Below are positions 21,872 through 34,200 of a DNA stretch of 64,000 bases, piece by piece (the first letter of the stretch is position 1; the number at the start of each line of letters is the position of its first letter). The translations under genes were made by a program, and so were the position numbers. The DNA comes from Acanthaster planci (Eukaryota > Echinodermata > Asteroidea > Valvatida > Acanthasteridae). The DNA is taken from positions 263,779 through 327,778 of the forward strand of contig NW_019091485.1 of NCBI RefSeq assembly GCF_001949145.1, read 5' to 3'. Under the pieces are notes generated by a model. The model did no database searches and had not been told where the DNA came from. It saw nothing but the letters and a program-made list of their open reading frames with translations.

Positions 21872-22281
21872 TGGCGTATCCAGCTGGGGGCAGTCATTGC
21901 CGGGTCTAGGGGGAGGACAAACGTGCCCTTGGCACCCCCCCCCCCGAGCATTTATTTTTGAACAGTAATGACAGAACAGATTTGGGGAGAATTATTGCTT
22001 TTCCTTCCCTCCCAAAAACTTGTAAAAAGCTTGACAGAAATTTAGCCTCACCCTAAGAAAGGTTACGAATGGACATTTCCGTACTTTCCACCCCCACAAA
22101 CAATGGCCCTGAGAACATGGACCTGGATTCACCTTTTGGAGCTCCCCATTATCACGGTCCCACGTTTTGTATTTTTTATTTCTTTTACATTATTTATGTA
22201 AGCGCCAATACTTTAGAATCGGACCATTGTTTGGAAAAAAATACTCCCAATTTTGCACCCCTAAACAATCTGAATACGCCA
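21872..22281. mobile_element. Short terminal-inverted-repeat element of about 410 bp
   Basis: TGGCGTATCCAG (21872-21883) and CTGAATACGCCA (22270-22281) are inverted copies with one mismatch. The interior holds a C run (about 21937-21949) and no coding region. The TGGCGTA termini resemble a non-autonomous repeat type common in marine invertebrates, by recollection only. No target-site duplication was identified. Confidence 0.6.
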
Positions 22282-23240
22282 CTCCAGCACACCTACGTCC
22301 TAGCCCGTCATCGCCACCTTGTCCACTGTGATCACTAAACAAACAGCGTAGAACTGAAACGCATAGTCACTTCAAAGACTGCCACCATTATAAAGGGTCT
22401 GTCATAAAGGGTAATGCATCTGTTCATATTGCTCAGTTTATTCATCAAAATTATATTCTATTTCATGCACGAATAGGAATACCTCCACCATGTTTACCTC
22501 CCTTCGGCAACTTAGGTCTGAACTTGGGTCAACTTGGCAAAAGGGTTTTGTTTTTGAAATGATTGATTCTGTGCACCTTGACTGCACAGATGCGAATTAA
22601 GCATTGATAGAAAGCCTGGTAAATAATGCATGGTGTAACCACACTAAGCTTTCAAATTCACAACTTTAAAATACTTATCCATTGTTTTATGAATTGGCGT
22701 TTTATACACACCCTCACGTCAGTTCAACTTTATCAGCTTTGCTAACGTAAATCTCTCATTCACTGCGTCATCATGTTGACCCATTAAACATTAAATCATA
22801 AACCATTCCAAGAAACCTCTACAACAATTATCTCGATGCGTTGAATTACTAACTATAACACATCACCGTTCTTATCAGTTTTAAAACAAAATTTTCGACA
22901 CCCTTTCCCAGTTTTGTAAACCACCATCACTCCCAACAGCGCCGCACCTCTCAACACACTACACTCACCATACAGTAAGTTCTAGTTCCATAATCACTCA
23001 TTTATTCCGTACTTGGGCAGAAAATACCGTACTTATTCTGTCAAACTGGGATGATAGAATGCCATGTAGGGCGTCAGTTCAATCTGATGTACATGTATAG
23101 TCTGACCACACACGTGTTTACATACAGTATTGTTTGTTGACAGCATTCCAGGATGCTCTTTAAGCACCAGACTGGATGCATGACACCCCACTCGTACTGT
23201 TTTTCTATTACATGTATTTGCTTTCATACTATGAAAAGTA
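22282..23240. other. No gene recognised
   Basis: AT-rich, stop-rich sequence with TACATGTA at about 23089 and 23210 but no coding or structural signal that I can support. Confidence 0.5.
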
Positions 23241-23244
23241 CGAC

Positions 23245-23340
23245 AGTCAGTGGTGTAAATCCCGGGAGATAGGGTATGTATGCCCCACATTTTGGCCAGG
23301 GAGATGGTCAATGGGATGATCCCCCACACTTTTTCGTGGT
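23245..23340 (+). repeat. Dispersed repeat shared, inverted, with 63175-63260
   Basis: The segment carries GTGTAAATCCCGGGAGATAG and then GTATGTATGCCCCAC, ending in a G-rich GGGATGATCCCCCAC block. The reverse complement of 63190-63255 shows GGCGTCAATCCCAGAGG, GTATATATCCCCAC and a GGGGATGG block in the same order. Family unknown; probably ends of a G-rich repeat. Confidence 0.5.
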
Positions 23341-23844
23341 GTGAGAAAGGCGAATCGTGAGGTGTTTTTCGAACTCCCGAAGAAACAGAATGTATTTGGT
23401 ACTAAAAACGGAGCAATGGGACAAACGCTTTTTAAGTATGCCGTTGAATCCAACACTTACATGTTCGCGGTAAGTGAAAACACTTTATAAAGGTTGAAGT
23501 CTGCATTTAAAAAAGTCAGTCCGGGTATAATCTAACCTTAAATCCAGGTCTCAACAGTAAATTAAGCGTTTAAAATGTTGTTTCAAACATTCTGAAAAAA
23601 TCTTTTAGAAAACGATGAAATTAGCTCTTTCATTGTCGAATTTAGTTTCAGCACGTTGGTTTTAAAATTTGATAGGCTGGATTTGATGTCCAAACTGCTT
23701 GATTGAACAGTTTTTAGCTACATAGTGCATGGATATCCACTCAGTAAGGTACAACTATAAGCTTTAAAAAGTTCTACTGTCACTGCTTCAGCTAAAACAC
23801 ATTTGCGACTACTCAGTATACCCCAACCCTTCTACTGCTGGTTC

Positions 23845-23898
23845 ACACCACCACCCTTACCACCACCGCCACAACCACAACCACTTCTGCCACCACCT
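23845..23898 (+). repeat. Imperfect (CCA)n tract
   Basis: A run of CCA, CAC and ACC triplets interrupted by single substitutions. It would encode threonine, proline or histidine runs, but no gene surrounds it, so it is treated as a microsatellite. Confidence 0.85.
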
Positions 23899-24142
23899 CT
23901 TGTACTACCGCGCTACCATCTTAATTCATTGCCACTACAAACCCTACACCCCGTACCAACACGGTAATCGCTTCAGCCAACTCTCCCATCTGCAACAAGA
24001 AAGAAGTAACACCAGCATTTTCAGACAATTTCATACAGCTGCAAGCATGCATTTCAGTGGTTACTTTCAAACTTTCAACACCAACATCTGCACGCCCGAC
24101 AGTTCCCGTCCTTTAGGTTCACCATTGTCATTACCACAAGAC

Positions 24143-24271
24143 CGCTATACCACGATGCCACAATAAATCTTTATTCCACAATAAATAGTATTTTTTTTAG
24201 TTTCTTTTCATTCTAGACTCTTATCTCGAGATTGAGGAAAAAGCTTTCCAAAAATGTTGCTGGAATCTTAC
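24143..24271 (+). repeat. Diverged direct repeat, copy 1
   Basis: It shares with 24355-24485 the ordered blocks CGCYATACCAC, an ATAGTAT block, a T-rich stretch, CTCGAGA, AGGAAAAAGC and CTGGAWTCT. Spacing between copies is about 212 bp. The origin is unknown. Confidence 0.65.
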
Positions 24272-24354
24272 CACCGTTATCATCACAACACCACCTATAG
24301 ACCAAACATGACCACTTAACCAAGTCCTTAAGATCTGTTAGCTATAACAAACAC

Positions 24355-24485
24355 CGCCATACCACAATCAATCTTAATACCACCATACATAGTATATTTT
24401 TATTTTCTGAATTCTACACTAGAAGCTAAGCATTGAACTCGAGAATCAGGAAAAAGCATTCAAAAAATAGGCTGGATTCTCGTAC
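24355..24485 (+). repeat. Diverged direct repeat, copy 2
   Basis: Second copy of the block at 24143-24271, with several substitutions and small indels. No coding potential. Confidence 0.65.
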
Positions 24486-24499
24486 ACCAATTGAAAATT

Positions 24500-27400
24500 T
24501 ACATTGTCTTTTAAGTTAGGCTCTTACGCATTTAACGTCATTAAAAAAACTGTATAGTGTGTAGCGAGAAAACGCTCAGGCGCAGCTGGACTGACGCTAT
24601 GCATCTACTAAGAAGAGGCATATGTCATCTTGCATACGGAACGCACGGGGTCGTCTGCAAGATGTGTGTGTCAGCGGCGACACACGGTCAAATCGAGCCC
24701 GGTGTCACATATTTGTATCCTGTTTCAAAACAATGGAGGAAGCTGTAAACAACCCAAAATTACATCGCGGTTTTCACTATACTGTCAATAGTTATTCATT
24801 AACAGTCACTTGCGTATAGGGCTGGATGTCCAGGAGGGGCACCCGTTGGTGCACACGTTTTGTGACGGGGCACCACAAGAAAATAAGCTGCCGCTGCATT
24901 TCAAGGTAGAAATTAAAAGACACAGTCCTACCGTGTATTTCTTGAACTGGCACAGTAATCGCCAGTGGGCCGGGCTACATCGAACACAACGTGGTCTATT
25001 GCAAGCGTGCGATACTGCATATACTGTGTGCAATCATGCAATGTACATGTACACTGAACATGAAGGCGTTCTGCCGATGACGTCATCAAATCAGCCTGGG
25101 AGTGCGAACAGCCAAAAGGGGATTTTTTTGTGGGCGAGGAAACGCAGGATCTTTTTATTCATTTGGGGGTCATGATTAATGGGGTAAACATTGAATTTTT
25201 AATGTTTTGGATATTGTTACGTATTTACTGTTATTTGAAATACTTTACGTGAACTAAATAATTTCTATTTCTGTCAACCTTTAACAGTTTACTACAGCAC
25301 GGGAATTTAGGGAACGGATGTGAATTGGAGTGAAACGGTGCGTGATTCTTGGCATCTACTGCTTAATTGCACATCCTGGTATGCCCGTGTCTTTCCCACT
25401 TTCCCAAATGAAAATCAAATCGTGCCTATTCACAGTGTGATACGCAGTGTGCTCTGTTGGAACGTATGACACCTCGCTCACCTGGCTGCAATCAATGAAA
25501 AAACATCATCATTATTGCAGTAATCTGAGGAGAAAATGACTTAGCAAGTCCCACTCCCCGATGAAAGACACCCCTAGCCAGCTCTAGGGAATCATTACCG
25601 AAGTGATAAGTAAATTAGATTTTGGAATATGGCAGCTCAATCAACTTCGATAGAATTGTGTTATCCAGGGTAGTGTGTCACACACTGCTTGCTGTTACGC
25701 AGGGCTGAGCGCCAGGCCAGTGTAAACGTTATCCCCGCCCAGTCTGCGCCGTTGCAAGCTTACTCGAGGGAAATTATACTTTCATAATGAAAAATCTTCA
25801 TCACTTCTTCGGCCAGCCTATACGGGCAATATTCCTAATTACTTAGTTTGTCATCACAGATGAAATGGCCGTTCCCATCTCTGGATTTGTTCCCTTGTCG
25901 TCCGTTTTTTAATCAGCACACCGGACGTGTTTACCTGCAGGGAGAAGTGCTTTGACATCCATCAGGTGTCACCCACGGGAGTCCACTCCTATTCAGACCA
26001 CAAAACCCCTGGAATTTTATCCTGGGATGTTAAGATAATGGCACCAAGAGTGTGAAAGAGGTGGGGGTAATTTTTCTTGGAATCACCCTGCCATTGGACC
26101 CTTGTATTTATTACCGGTGGGGGCACTTCTGGTACTTTTAGTGGCTTTGCAAATAAACACCGGCTTTGAGAGCTGATATGAAACGGAATCTTCTGTAGAG
26201 AGAAGGCTGATGTGCCATAGCTGCAAATACCATTACCAAACCTTAATTGGTAATTTGACATAAATACTTCAAATTTTTTTCTGCCGGTAGGCAGGCACAC
26301 TTATAAGCAAAAACACAAGTTTAGTTTAAATCAGAAATGAAGTGAGGTTGATTGCTGTCTCGCATGATCAACCTGAGATTAACGCAAAACTGTTACATAT
26401 CCATGCTTGAATCTCTTTATACATTTACAAGACCTTAATAAAAATAGAATAACACCGAAAGTTTGAACAGTAAGTGACATTTTTAAATAGTATTTACTTC
26501 GATCAAAATTAGACAAGGCTAAGCGAAGGTTTTGCAGCTTAGAACAATGAGAATACATAACTAACAAATCTGAGAGCATTTCGAGATTAATTTGAACTGC
26601 AGGCAATGCTATCAATATATATAGTTGACGGACATTCATTTTAATAGGTGAACAACACTGATAGCTGATTTTACAATGACTACGGACTTTACGGACTATC
26701 CTTCCCATTTAAATAAGTACCTAGCTCTGGCCCTCGGCAAAGATGATGAAGATGCAGGCTTACTGCTGGCGTTCGATCGTCAATGACGCCTTGCACAATA
26801 CCACACATAGACTGAGTTGACGCCTGTACATTTTGAAATCAGTCGTGCGCACATGGCGCGACACGTGCGCCACTAGATACACACACAGGGTAGAGCTCTA
26901 TGGTAAAATGCGAGGCTTCTTGTTTACTCAGAAGACTTCACTCGGCATTCCAAGGGACAAAGTCGAGTTCTAGAAAAGTTGAAAAAAAAGTTCAAAAGAG
27001 GCGGCCCTTCCTTTCCAAACATAACCGGGGGGTAGCTTTGACATACTAAATGACCGACTGCTTTTCGGTCCAAAATGACTGATGGTATCATATAATGCAT
27101 CCTTCCAATCTAAGTGTTGTTTTTAAGCCCAGTATGCGTGAAATTTACATTTTCACACCGACGAAACTAATGAAGATTGAAAACATAGATTTTGTAAGGG
27201 AATGAAAAATAACTCCCCAAAAGGATGCATGTTGGGACGGTTAACTTTTCTTTACCTGGCCTTCAAAGGGGATTACCCAAACCAAGCTAGACCAGCTCCC
27301 GCCCTCTTCATTGTAAATATAAATACATGTACTGTCGTCTCAGGAGTTGTCTTCAGCAGTTGCCGTATTTCTAGCTTGGCTTCGAACAGAAAAATCCTCG

Positions 27401-28640
27401 AAAGGAAATTTTCTTCCTGTAAGCTATCCCTATTTGATGCACCAACAGCGAAAAAACGATTTACCTCGTGTATTTGGTGTTTATAATTTCAACGTGTAAT
27501 ACGTGTTTTTAACGTTTGCTGTGAATTTTTCCATTCATTTCCCCTTTTACGCAATCTCCTCTTCTCCGTTTTGATTATAATATCAAACTTGTGATACTGT
27601 TCATCTTTTTTTGCTGCCATGCACATTTATGCTCATGCGTGCATAATTGTGAAGTATTAATGAGAAGGTCCATTGCCCAACAGGAATTTGACAATTTCAC
27701 CGCAAGAACCACTTTTGGCAAGCGGACCTAGCATGCAGTTGAGATCCACGTCAGAATCCCTTATTGCGAACCTGTTTCGGTTTTATTCGAGTTTATGCTG
27801 TTTTGGCAGTGGCATTTTTAGTCTTTGAAAAGGGATTAAAGTGAACATTGAGTATTTTCTTTTAATCGTTGGGGTTAATGGATTTTAAACAATTCTGAGT
27901 ATTTAAGAAAGAATCTATCCTGTAAATTTGACAAGCGTGTAGAATCCTATTACTTTTACGAAGTGAGGAAATTACTAATAGCACAGGCCTAGCAGTGCCT
28001 ATTTTATGAATGCCAGATCGTTTTTCATGGTGGCACTGGGTAACGAAACTAACACTGAACATCAGGTTCAGTTTGTATATTTTCGCTTTCAAGTGCTTGT
28101 TTCCGATGGAGGTTGCATTTAGTGCCTACTGATAGTTCGGTGATCCAATGCATGATTCCGAAGATAATGAAACTTAACTTTATCTAAAATCACACATGCA
28201 CAAAGTGTGATAATCGTGAAAGTGAAATGCAACACTTGGAACTCTTGGTGGCAGCAAACAGGCTCCTTTTCATATGCGACTCAACACTTGCACTAGGCGT
28301 TGGGTATACGTCAAAATCGCTCCCGGGGCGTTTTTGACAGCCGAACGGAATGCACAACTGTGTTTTGTTAACGGAGTTGTGTTTTGTGTCCGTGAAAGTG
28401 AAACGCATGAACACATCATGTACGCAACGCACCCCCAAAACGTAGGCCTACATATGGAAGCGCGCCTTTAGACGATTCCTGATCTCTTTCAAAATTTCAG
28501 CTTGTTAGTAGTGCACTGAAATGTCAATCAGCCCCTTCTATTGTTTTAAGCGCAAGACTTGCAAATAACATCGTTGGACTTTATCTTCCATTAATCGTCT
28601 CCAAGGGCTTATGTCGTATTTAAAACGTTGCCATGTTACT
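24500..28640. other. No gene recognised; includes a small palindrome
   Basis: About 4.1 kb downstream of the receptor gene in the minus sense. A 121-codon open frame at 24810-25175 (plus) has no family features and an untypical start. GTCAAAATCGC and GCGTTTTTGAC form a short palindrome around CCCGGG at 28310-28338. AATAAA-type hexamers on the minus strand at 27782-27787 (AATAAA) and 27861-27866 (ATTAAA) could serve the receptor transcript, about 0.8 kb after its stop, but this is uncertain. Confidence 0.45.
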
Positions 28641-28652
28641 GAAAAGTTGTGG

Positions 28653-29668
28653 CTATGAGTGGTTCCCGTGGCCATCATGGTCAGACGCTGACAAGCGAGA
28701 TGACGGTCGTCTTGCCTCACCGTCCATCTGTACCACCAGTGTGTTGTTGATTTCGCCCATGCGGAAACCGCAGGCCTGTTCGCGAATGGACTGGGTGGTG
28801 TTCCGCTCAGGCGTGATGAATATGATATAGCACTTGGGTAGAAACATGAAGCCCAGGATCAGGTAGTTTGTCAACACCACCGATATGATCTGCATGAGGG
28901 CCTGGAGCTTGCCGTTTGTCGAGAAGTAGATGGGCAGGGACACCACCCAGATCACGACGTAGAACATCATGGTTACCGTGATGTACCGCGTCTCGTGGAA
29001 ATTTTCCGGGATCTTGCGGGCTCGGAACGAGAACACGAAACAGATGGAGGCCAGGATGGTGTTGTAGGTGTACATGGCGATGAAGCCAAGAATGTTGCTG
29101 TCGCACTGCACGTAAACCCTCGAGTTTGATATATCCTGGTCTAGAAGCACCTTCGACGGCTTGATGATGAGATACACTGTAACAACTAGCGCCTGCAACA
29201 GGATAAGAAAAACGGTAATCATCACCTGCAGACCGGTGCGCCGGAGCCGCGAACGCAGAGAGAATCCCCGCCACGTGGTGTCGAACACATCCAGTATCCG
29301 GCGCGTTTTCACCACAAAGATGGCCAGCACGCCCGTGTTGCTGAGGCTGTGTAGGGCGATCCGGAAGTTGCAGGACCAGGTGAATGGCATCCCGATGTAG
29401 AGGAACGGCTCGAGGAAGGACACAATCAGCAGGATCAAGAGGCAGTAGCTGATCTCGCGGTTGGACGCCCTCACGATGGCTGTGTTGTTGTACAGCGTGA
29501 GCGTGATGAGCATCAGCAGTGTGCTGACCACGCCAAGGCCGCAGAAGCACATAACGACCACGCTCATAGCTTCGTCCCAGTGAAGTAGGTCTAGAGTCTT
29601 AGGATGACACGTTGAACGATTCCCATTGGACCATGTTCCCTGAGGACACTGCATGCACACAAGTTGCC
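28653..29668 (-). CDS. Class C GPCR, terminal exon: end of cysteine-rich domain, seven-transmembrane domain, tail
   Basis: This exon encodes the signalling half of a plasma-membrane class C receptor of the calcium-sensing/V2R/GPRC6A group. It starts after a strong acceptor (pyrimidine-rich, ending CTTCAG) at 29668 and completes a split glycine codon from the 124-bp exon. First come CMQCPQGTWSNGNRSTC, the last three cysteines of the nine-cysteine domain. Seven hydrophobic segments follow, with hallmark loops ASNREISYCLL (before and into TM2), a WSC cysteine in extracellular loop 1, a V-Q-C-D cysteine in loop 2 for the conserved disulfide, KIPENFHETRYITVTM in loop 3, and FLPKCYIIFITPERNTTQS at the end of TM7. 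The FxPKCY form is closer to V2R/GPRC6A than to CaSR. The cytoplasmic tail is short, about 50 residues, ending at TAG 28653-28655. The exon is 1016 bp with no stop or frameshift. Ligand and G-protein partner cannot be told from the sequence. Confidence 0.96.
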
Positions 29669-31082
29669 CTGAAGATACAAAGAGGAAAGGAACCAGGTAG
29701 GGTTATAAATTTTAGGAGATACTCACAATGGTACGCAACCAAGCTTTGCGCGCGCGATAGACTGTCTCCGTTGAAGTTTTGCTTGGGCTTTCTGGCAACT
29801 ATTACAAGTATCTTGTCTTACTGTGGAACAACAGAAAGGACGGTCCCCCGCCTGTTTCATGCCTCCACAATTGAAAAATAGAAGGAAAGGGGACAGTCTA
29901 CTCACGCTACCCACGTGACCCGACATAGGCCTATAGAGACTTTGCCTGGTAGCCATCTTGCAGGGCAGTTCTTCTGTTCCACTGGGAAGCCTCCTTTGTG
30001 CATGCACTGTGGAATAAAAGCACTGGCCTGCAAGATAGCAGCCATACAAACCTTCTATTTTAGCCACTGTCGTGGGCAAAGACTGGGGCGCCTATTCAAA
30101 GCATTTATAAAAAGCAAAATGAAAAGGATGAGAAAAACACGGGACTTACCTAACGCTGGACGGCACGAAAACAACAAAAGTACATGTCACTGATGGTGAC
30201 AATCCAATTTACTTCCCATTTTACGCGAAAGCATAAGCTTTACTGTCTAGTTCCCAATGTGTAGCTTACAGTTGCTAACCAAGCGCTTGCCTACAGTAAT
30301 AGTGGCAAATCCTGGGGAAACCATGCGGTTTTGACATCTATGTGGTCTTTGACCATAGGGACCTCTCTTTTGTTTACAAACATTGACGGCCATTTTGTAC
30401 TGGCGTCCAAAGTTTGTAGAGAGTTCAGCCTTTGTTGGGTGCAACTTTTTACCTCAAAATGCCCATTTTTACTTTAAAATCAGTGTTCAAGTGGGAGATG
30501 TTTTATTCAGTGTTTAATTTTTTGTGAGAATTTTGAACACTTATTTCTATGGTTTAATATTTTGGAGGTTTTGTACACATGGCCAGCCATGGTTAAACTG
30601 TGCTGTTGACGGAGCAAAAGAAGGCCTTTATGTTCGTCAAACGAAAGAGACATGACATGCGTACACCAGCGAAGAATAACTGAATAATCATGCTATCAGA
30701 CATGGGTATTGCTGCACTTTTGTTTTTGTGTGATGAGCAACAAAATTGATTTCTTTTGCTGCGATTGACGCGACGTGCTTTCGTCTGAATTCGTGAGAAA
30801 TAGGGACCGTCGTTTAAGCAAAAGCAGTGAAATTAACTTCACGTACGAAACAACTGCTTTAATCTGCGGGCAGGTTGAACTTTTACGAACTTGCAGCGCG
30901 AATAATTAATGCCCTGGCCAGGAGTTGCTTCGTATTTCTCTTTTGCTCCGAGCATAAATCCTTTCATAATGAGTAACAAGAAAGACTAGCCAGCTGATCG
31001 TGTTACAAGACCACGGGTAAAGAGAGAGGTAAAGGCCTGTTCTTGTAATCACTTAAAGGAACACCTGCCGATGTGAGCTAAC
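29669..31082 (-). other. Receptor intron (1414 bp)
   Basis: This intron lies between the 124-bp cysteine-rich exon and the terminal exon, bounded by GTTAGC at the donor and CTTCAG at the acceptor. It contains the dispersed repeat at 29905-30175 and the hairpin at 29948-30043. No other coding is seen. Confidence 0.9.
29905..30175 (+). repeat. Dispersed repeat shared with 21040-21190, with internal hairpin
   Basis: Anchors shared with the 21-kb copy are CCCACGTGACCCGAC (29910-29924) and a downstream TTTATAAA, GAAAAACACGG block. Inside this copy, arms at 29948-29980 and 30011-30043 (33 nt each) are near-complementary around a 30-nt loop. The arms carry ATCTTGCAGG and CCTGCAAGAT. Confidence 0.6.
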
Positions 31083-31206
31083 CTGTTGTATTTGTGAAGG
31101 AACCTTCGGGACACCGAGCGCACTGGAAGCAGCACGCAGGCAAGCCGTCACGACTGACCTTCCTGGTACCCGGCGGGCATGGTGACTGGCAAACACCGGT
31201 AGGAGG
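31083..31206 (-). CDS. Class C GPCR, 124-bp cysteine-rich exon
   Basis: This small exon links the ligand-binding domain to the membrane domain. Begin at CCT 31206, after an acceptor CTTTTTAG, and end at 31083 before the donor GTTAGC. The length, 124 bp, equals that of the corresponding exon in vertebrate CaSR and V2R genes. It reads PPTGVCQSPCPPGTRKVSRD, then G-L-P-A and CCFQCARCPEGSFTNTT, with the last codon split. Its six cysteines plus three in the next exon give spacing C-x3-C-x14-CC-x2-C-x2-C-x13-C-x2-C-x12-C, the same as I recall for human CaSR. This domain transmits ligand-induced closure to the membrane helices. It joins in phase 0 to the exon at 35646 and in phase 1 to the exon at 29668. 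The start codon of the gene lies further upstream. Confidence 0.96.
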
Positions 31207-34200
31207 CTAAAAAGGTTTAAAAAAAACAAAAGCAAAACAGCAGTTGAAGTTAGTTGCATATCAACATGGCTTTGCATGTTGTAAAAGGTTGAAAATTATC
31301 AAACGCAGTTATAATCATCGAGATATCTGATTTCCTCTGCTTTTACAAAGCGCCTGATCGCTTATGCTTCTTCCCATACACGTGACTGGAACCATGCAAT
31401 CTTCTTCACACAATTTTTTTTGTTACTTTTATGACTGATTTGAATTGACAATGAAGGTGAGAACTGTATTTTGGGCAAACGCTGGTCTGACACTTCAAGG
31501 TTAGACTGTCTTCAAATGATTGTGCGCCTCAATAACACCGGGAAGCTGAACTTCAGCTCCGGTGCGTTGGATAGCAGTAGACCATATTACTCTCGTCGAA
31601 CAAGGCGTGCGTCACTAATAAGGACTATAAAGTGAAAGATCACCAGGCGCGTTTCTTCGGGGAGCTAAGGGCCTTTAGCCCCCCTTAAAACAATGCAAAA
31701 ATGAAAAAAAAAAAGAAGCGAAAGTTAAAAGGTGACGTCACGTGCGAAGGGTATAGACCCCCTCCCAAGATGGGATGTTTGAGTGATCACGTTTCAATTA
31801 ATGGACAAGAGCCAGACATGAGTGTCTCGCTCCTTGATTTGTTCCAGTGTGCGCGGAGGAGGCACATAAACAAGCAAACAAACAGACACCAAAACAAAAT
31901 AGGCCGAACACTTTCTTGTACTACAACCTTTCACGTGCTGTTGATATCATCATTCTTCTCTGTGTCAGAACAAGATTTTGTTACACGATGCAGGAAAAAA
32001 ACACCATTCCCCAGGGCTCACTGTTCATAATGCAGTACAAGTTAAGTCTAAATAATACCAAATACAAGTTCATTCCTTGCAACAACGGTAACCATTCAGA
32101 ACATGGGAGGTGCTACCGTCTCCAAAGTGCTACAGAGACTAAAGAAAATACACCCACAAATGAGGTCTGTCTATTATTGGTACAGACTGGTCAGTCCTTG
32201 TACCAAAATGAAGACACGGATAAAAAAATCCATCTGCGTATTACTCAAGACCTATTGACCCGTCCACGCGCCCCAGGACAACAGTGTTTGTGTCATTAGT
32301 TAAACGGACATAACTTTGTAATGTAACACAATATTCTGGTTCATATTACCCAAGTATTTTACTCCCAGGACCTATTGAAAATAGGGAAGTCACGAATAAC
32401 TTGTCAGTTGCGGCAAAATAAACTCTCAACAAGCCTACGTGACTTGATGCCACTTTGTTAAGTTAGATCAAAAAATACGCGCGGAGTTTTTCCTTTGCCT
32501 TTTGAAGGTTGTGATTTTGCAGGAGATGACAGGATTTCGATGTTCCAGGACGAAAGCCCGCAAGGGGGTAAGATGAAACCCCACACAAGATCCTTGAGTC
32601 TTCCTGAGTCTGCATCTTCGTCATCTCATCGGGAAAATCTCTGGGCCAACGGAAGCAACATGAGTGGGCTTATGATAAGGCCCGAGAGGTGGTGCCACTA
32701 ACAGGACTGGAAAGCGCTCAGCCAGAGCTCCCTCGCAGAAATTAACAGTGGCAGGTGAAGTTATCCTTATGTGCCCATGCCATCCCGACAATGTTTGTTG
32801 CCCGACGTTCCTCTCTCGTATTTAACTTTGGCCGATCTTCTGGTTTGACTGAGTTTTACAAGAAAACGCTCAAGCGTTAGGAGAGGTTTGTGAAATTCAC
32901 TGACTGAAATGCCACAGACAAATTTCTGTGGATGTATCACGTAAACTATACAAACAGAAGGCTATAGTGTTTTGTGTCTTTTTAAATCTGTTATCAAAAT
33001 TGACAAACTGACAGGAAGGCGCCCATGCCTTACAGAATCTATCTGACTTTTAAAAGCCTCCCCATGCCAGTGAGGACCAAGAACATCTCACCACTGAAGA
33101 AAAAGAAAAAAATTCGACCCCGCTCCCTCCGACAGATCGAAAGGTAAAAAGAATACAGTTCGTTATCATAGAGACCTGAGAATGATTTTGAAGCAGTTTG
33201 GACTAGAGTGGCTGTGATCATGCATGACACACAATGGTTTTTACGCTTTGTTCACAGGCTATACCTGTAGAGGAGGCTGCATGAATTAAACTATGCTTAA
33301 TTGGGGGGGTTTTGGAGGAGTGATGAATATTTTAACACGTGTATAATGTATTTGACACCAGTGAGATGATTCTAGGATTAAATGTGACTGATCAGGGTCA
33401 GTCTGACTCAGTGATGTCCATACTGGCTTTGTTTTAAATAAGTGCTTTTGAACCCCATGTACGTGAAAAGAAAAGGAAACGCACAAACCTAGGGGATATT
33501 TTATTTTTCATACTTATCAAGAGTTCACCGCCCTGGCACATGAATCTTTTTCCCCAAAGTAGGCCCATATAATGATTTGATATAAGTCACTACATTTGAC
33601 ACATTATCACAATCGATGTATTAGATACGGTACGTGGTATAAGACTCTTTTTCTTCCGGCTGTTAAAGTTTGTTGCCCTTAACAGCCCATGTGAATCGGA
33701 TTGAAGGTTGAATTGACCAGTCCAAATGGTCTATTTATATATTCTGGATGAAAAACAACAATTCAATAGGAAGCTTGACTTTGTTCCTGTCAAGGGTAGA
33801 TTCAGAGTAAATACTTGTAAGAGAAAAGTCTTTAGGCCAGAGTTGTTAAAATGTCTGAAACTAAGCTTTTCTGGCCTATCTGAGGGGTGAGGCTTAATTT
33901 GGGGATATTTTCCAAGCATGTTAATCCAAAAAATCGACTTCTTCTCATTATTTTCTGACACCGAACACCCCGTTACCTATTTTCATGGCAGTATCACTAA
34001 ATTCATCAAAAATAACGAGGACTGGACTTTAAAACAGTCTGTGGAATATGGTATTCAACTAGCCAAGGATATTGCAGAGAACTCCATTATTGCCCACTGA
34101 ATTCGTTGAATTTATGTTGAATATACAGAGCATTTGGAGCATTCATTGCTAAAGGTGCTGGTTTATTGTTAAGGTTACATTACAGATCAATGTAATGAGC

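Noticed and set aside
24810-25175. A 121-codon plus-strand frame
   Set aside because: It begins at a non-ATG codon, has no domain and no splice support.
25671-25685. Short palindrome AGTGTGTCACACACT
   Set aside because: Short, GT/CA-rich and isolated. It has no paired copy or other structure.
28807-29550. A second 247-codon minus-strand frame inside the receptor exon
   Set aside because: It is an out-of-frame shadow of the seven-transmembrane exon, with no domain of its own.
31847-32299. A 150-codon plus-strand frame in the receptor intron
   Set aside because: There is no recognisable domain, the composition is ordinary and it lies inside an intron on the opposite strand. Chance is the simplest explanation.
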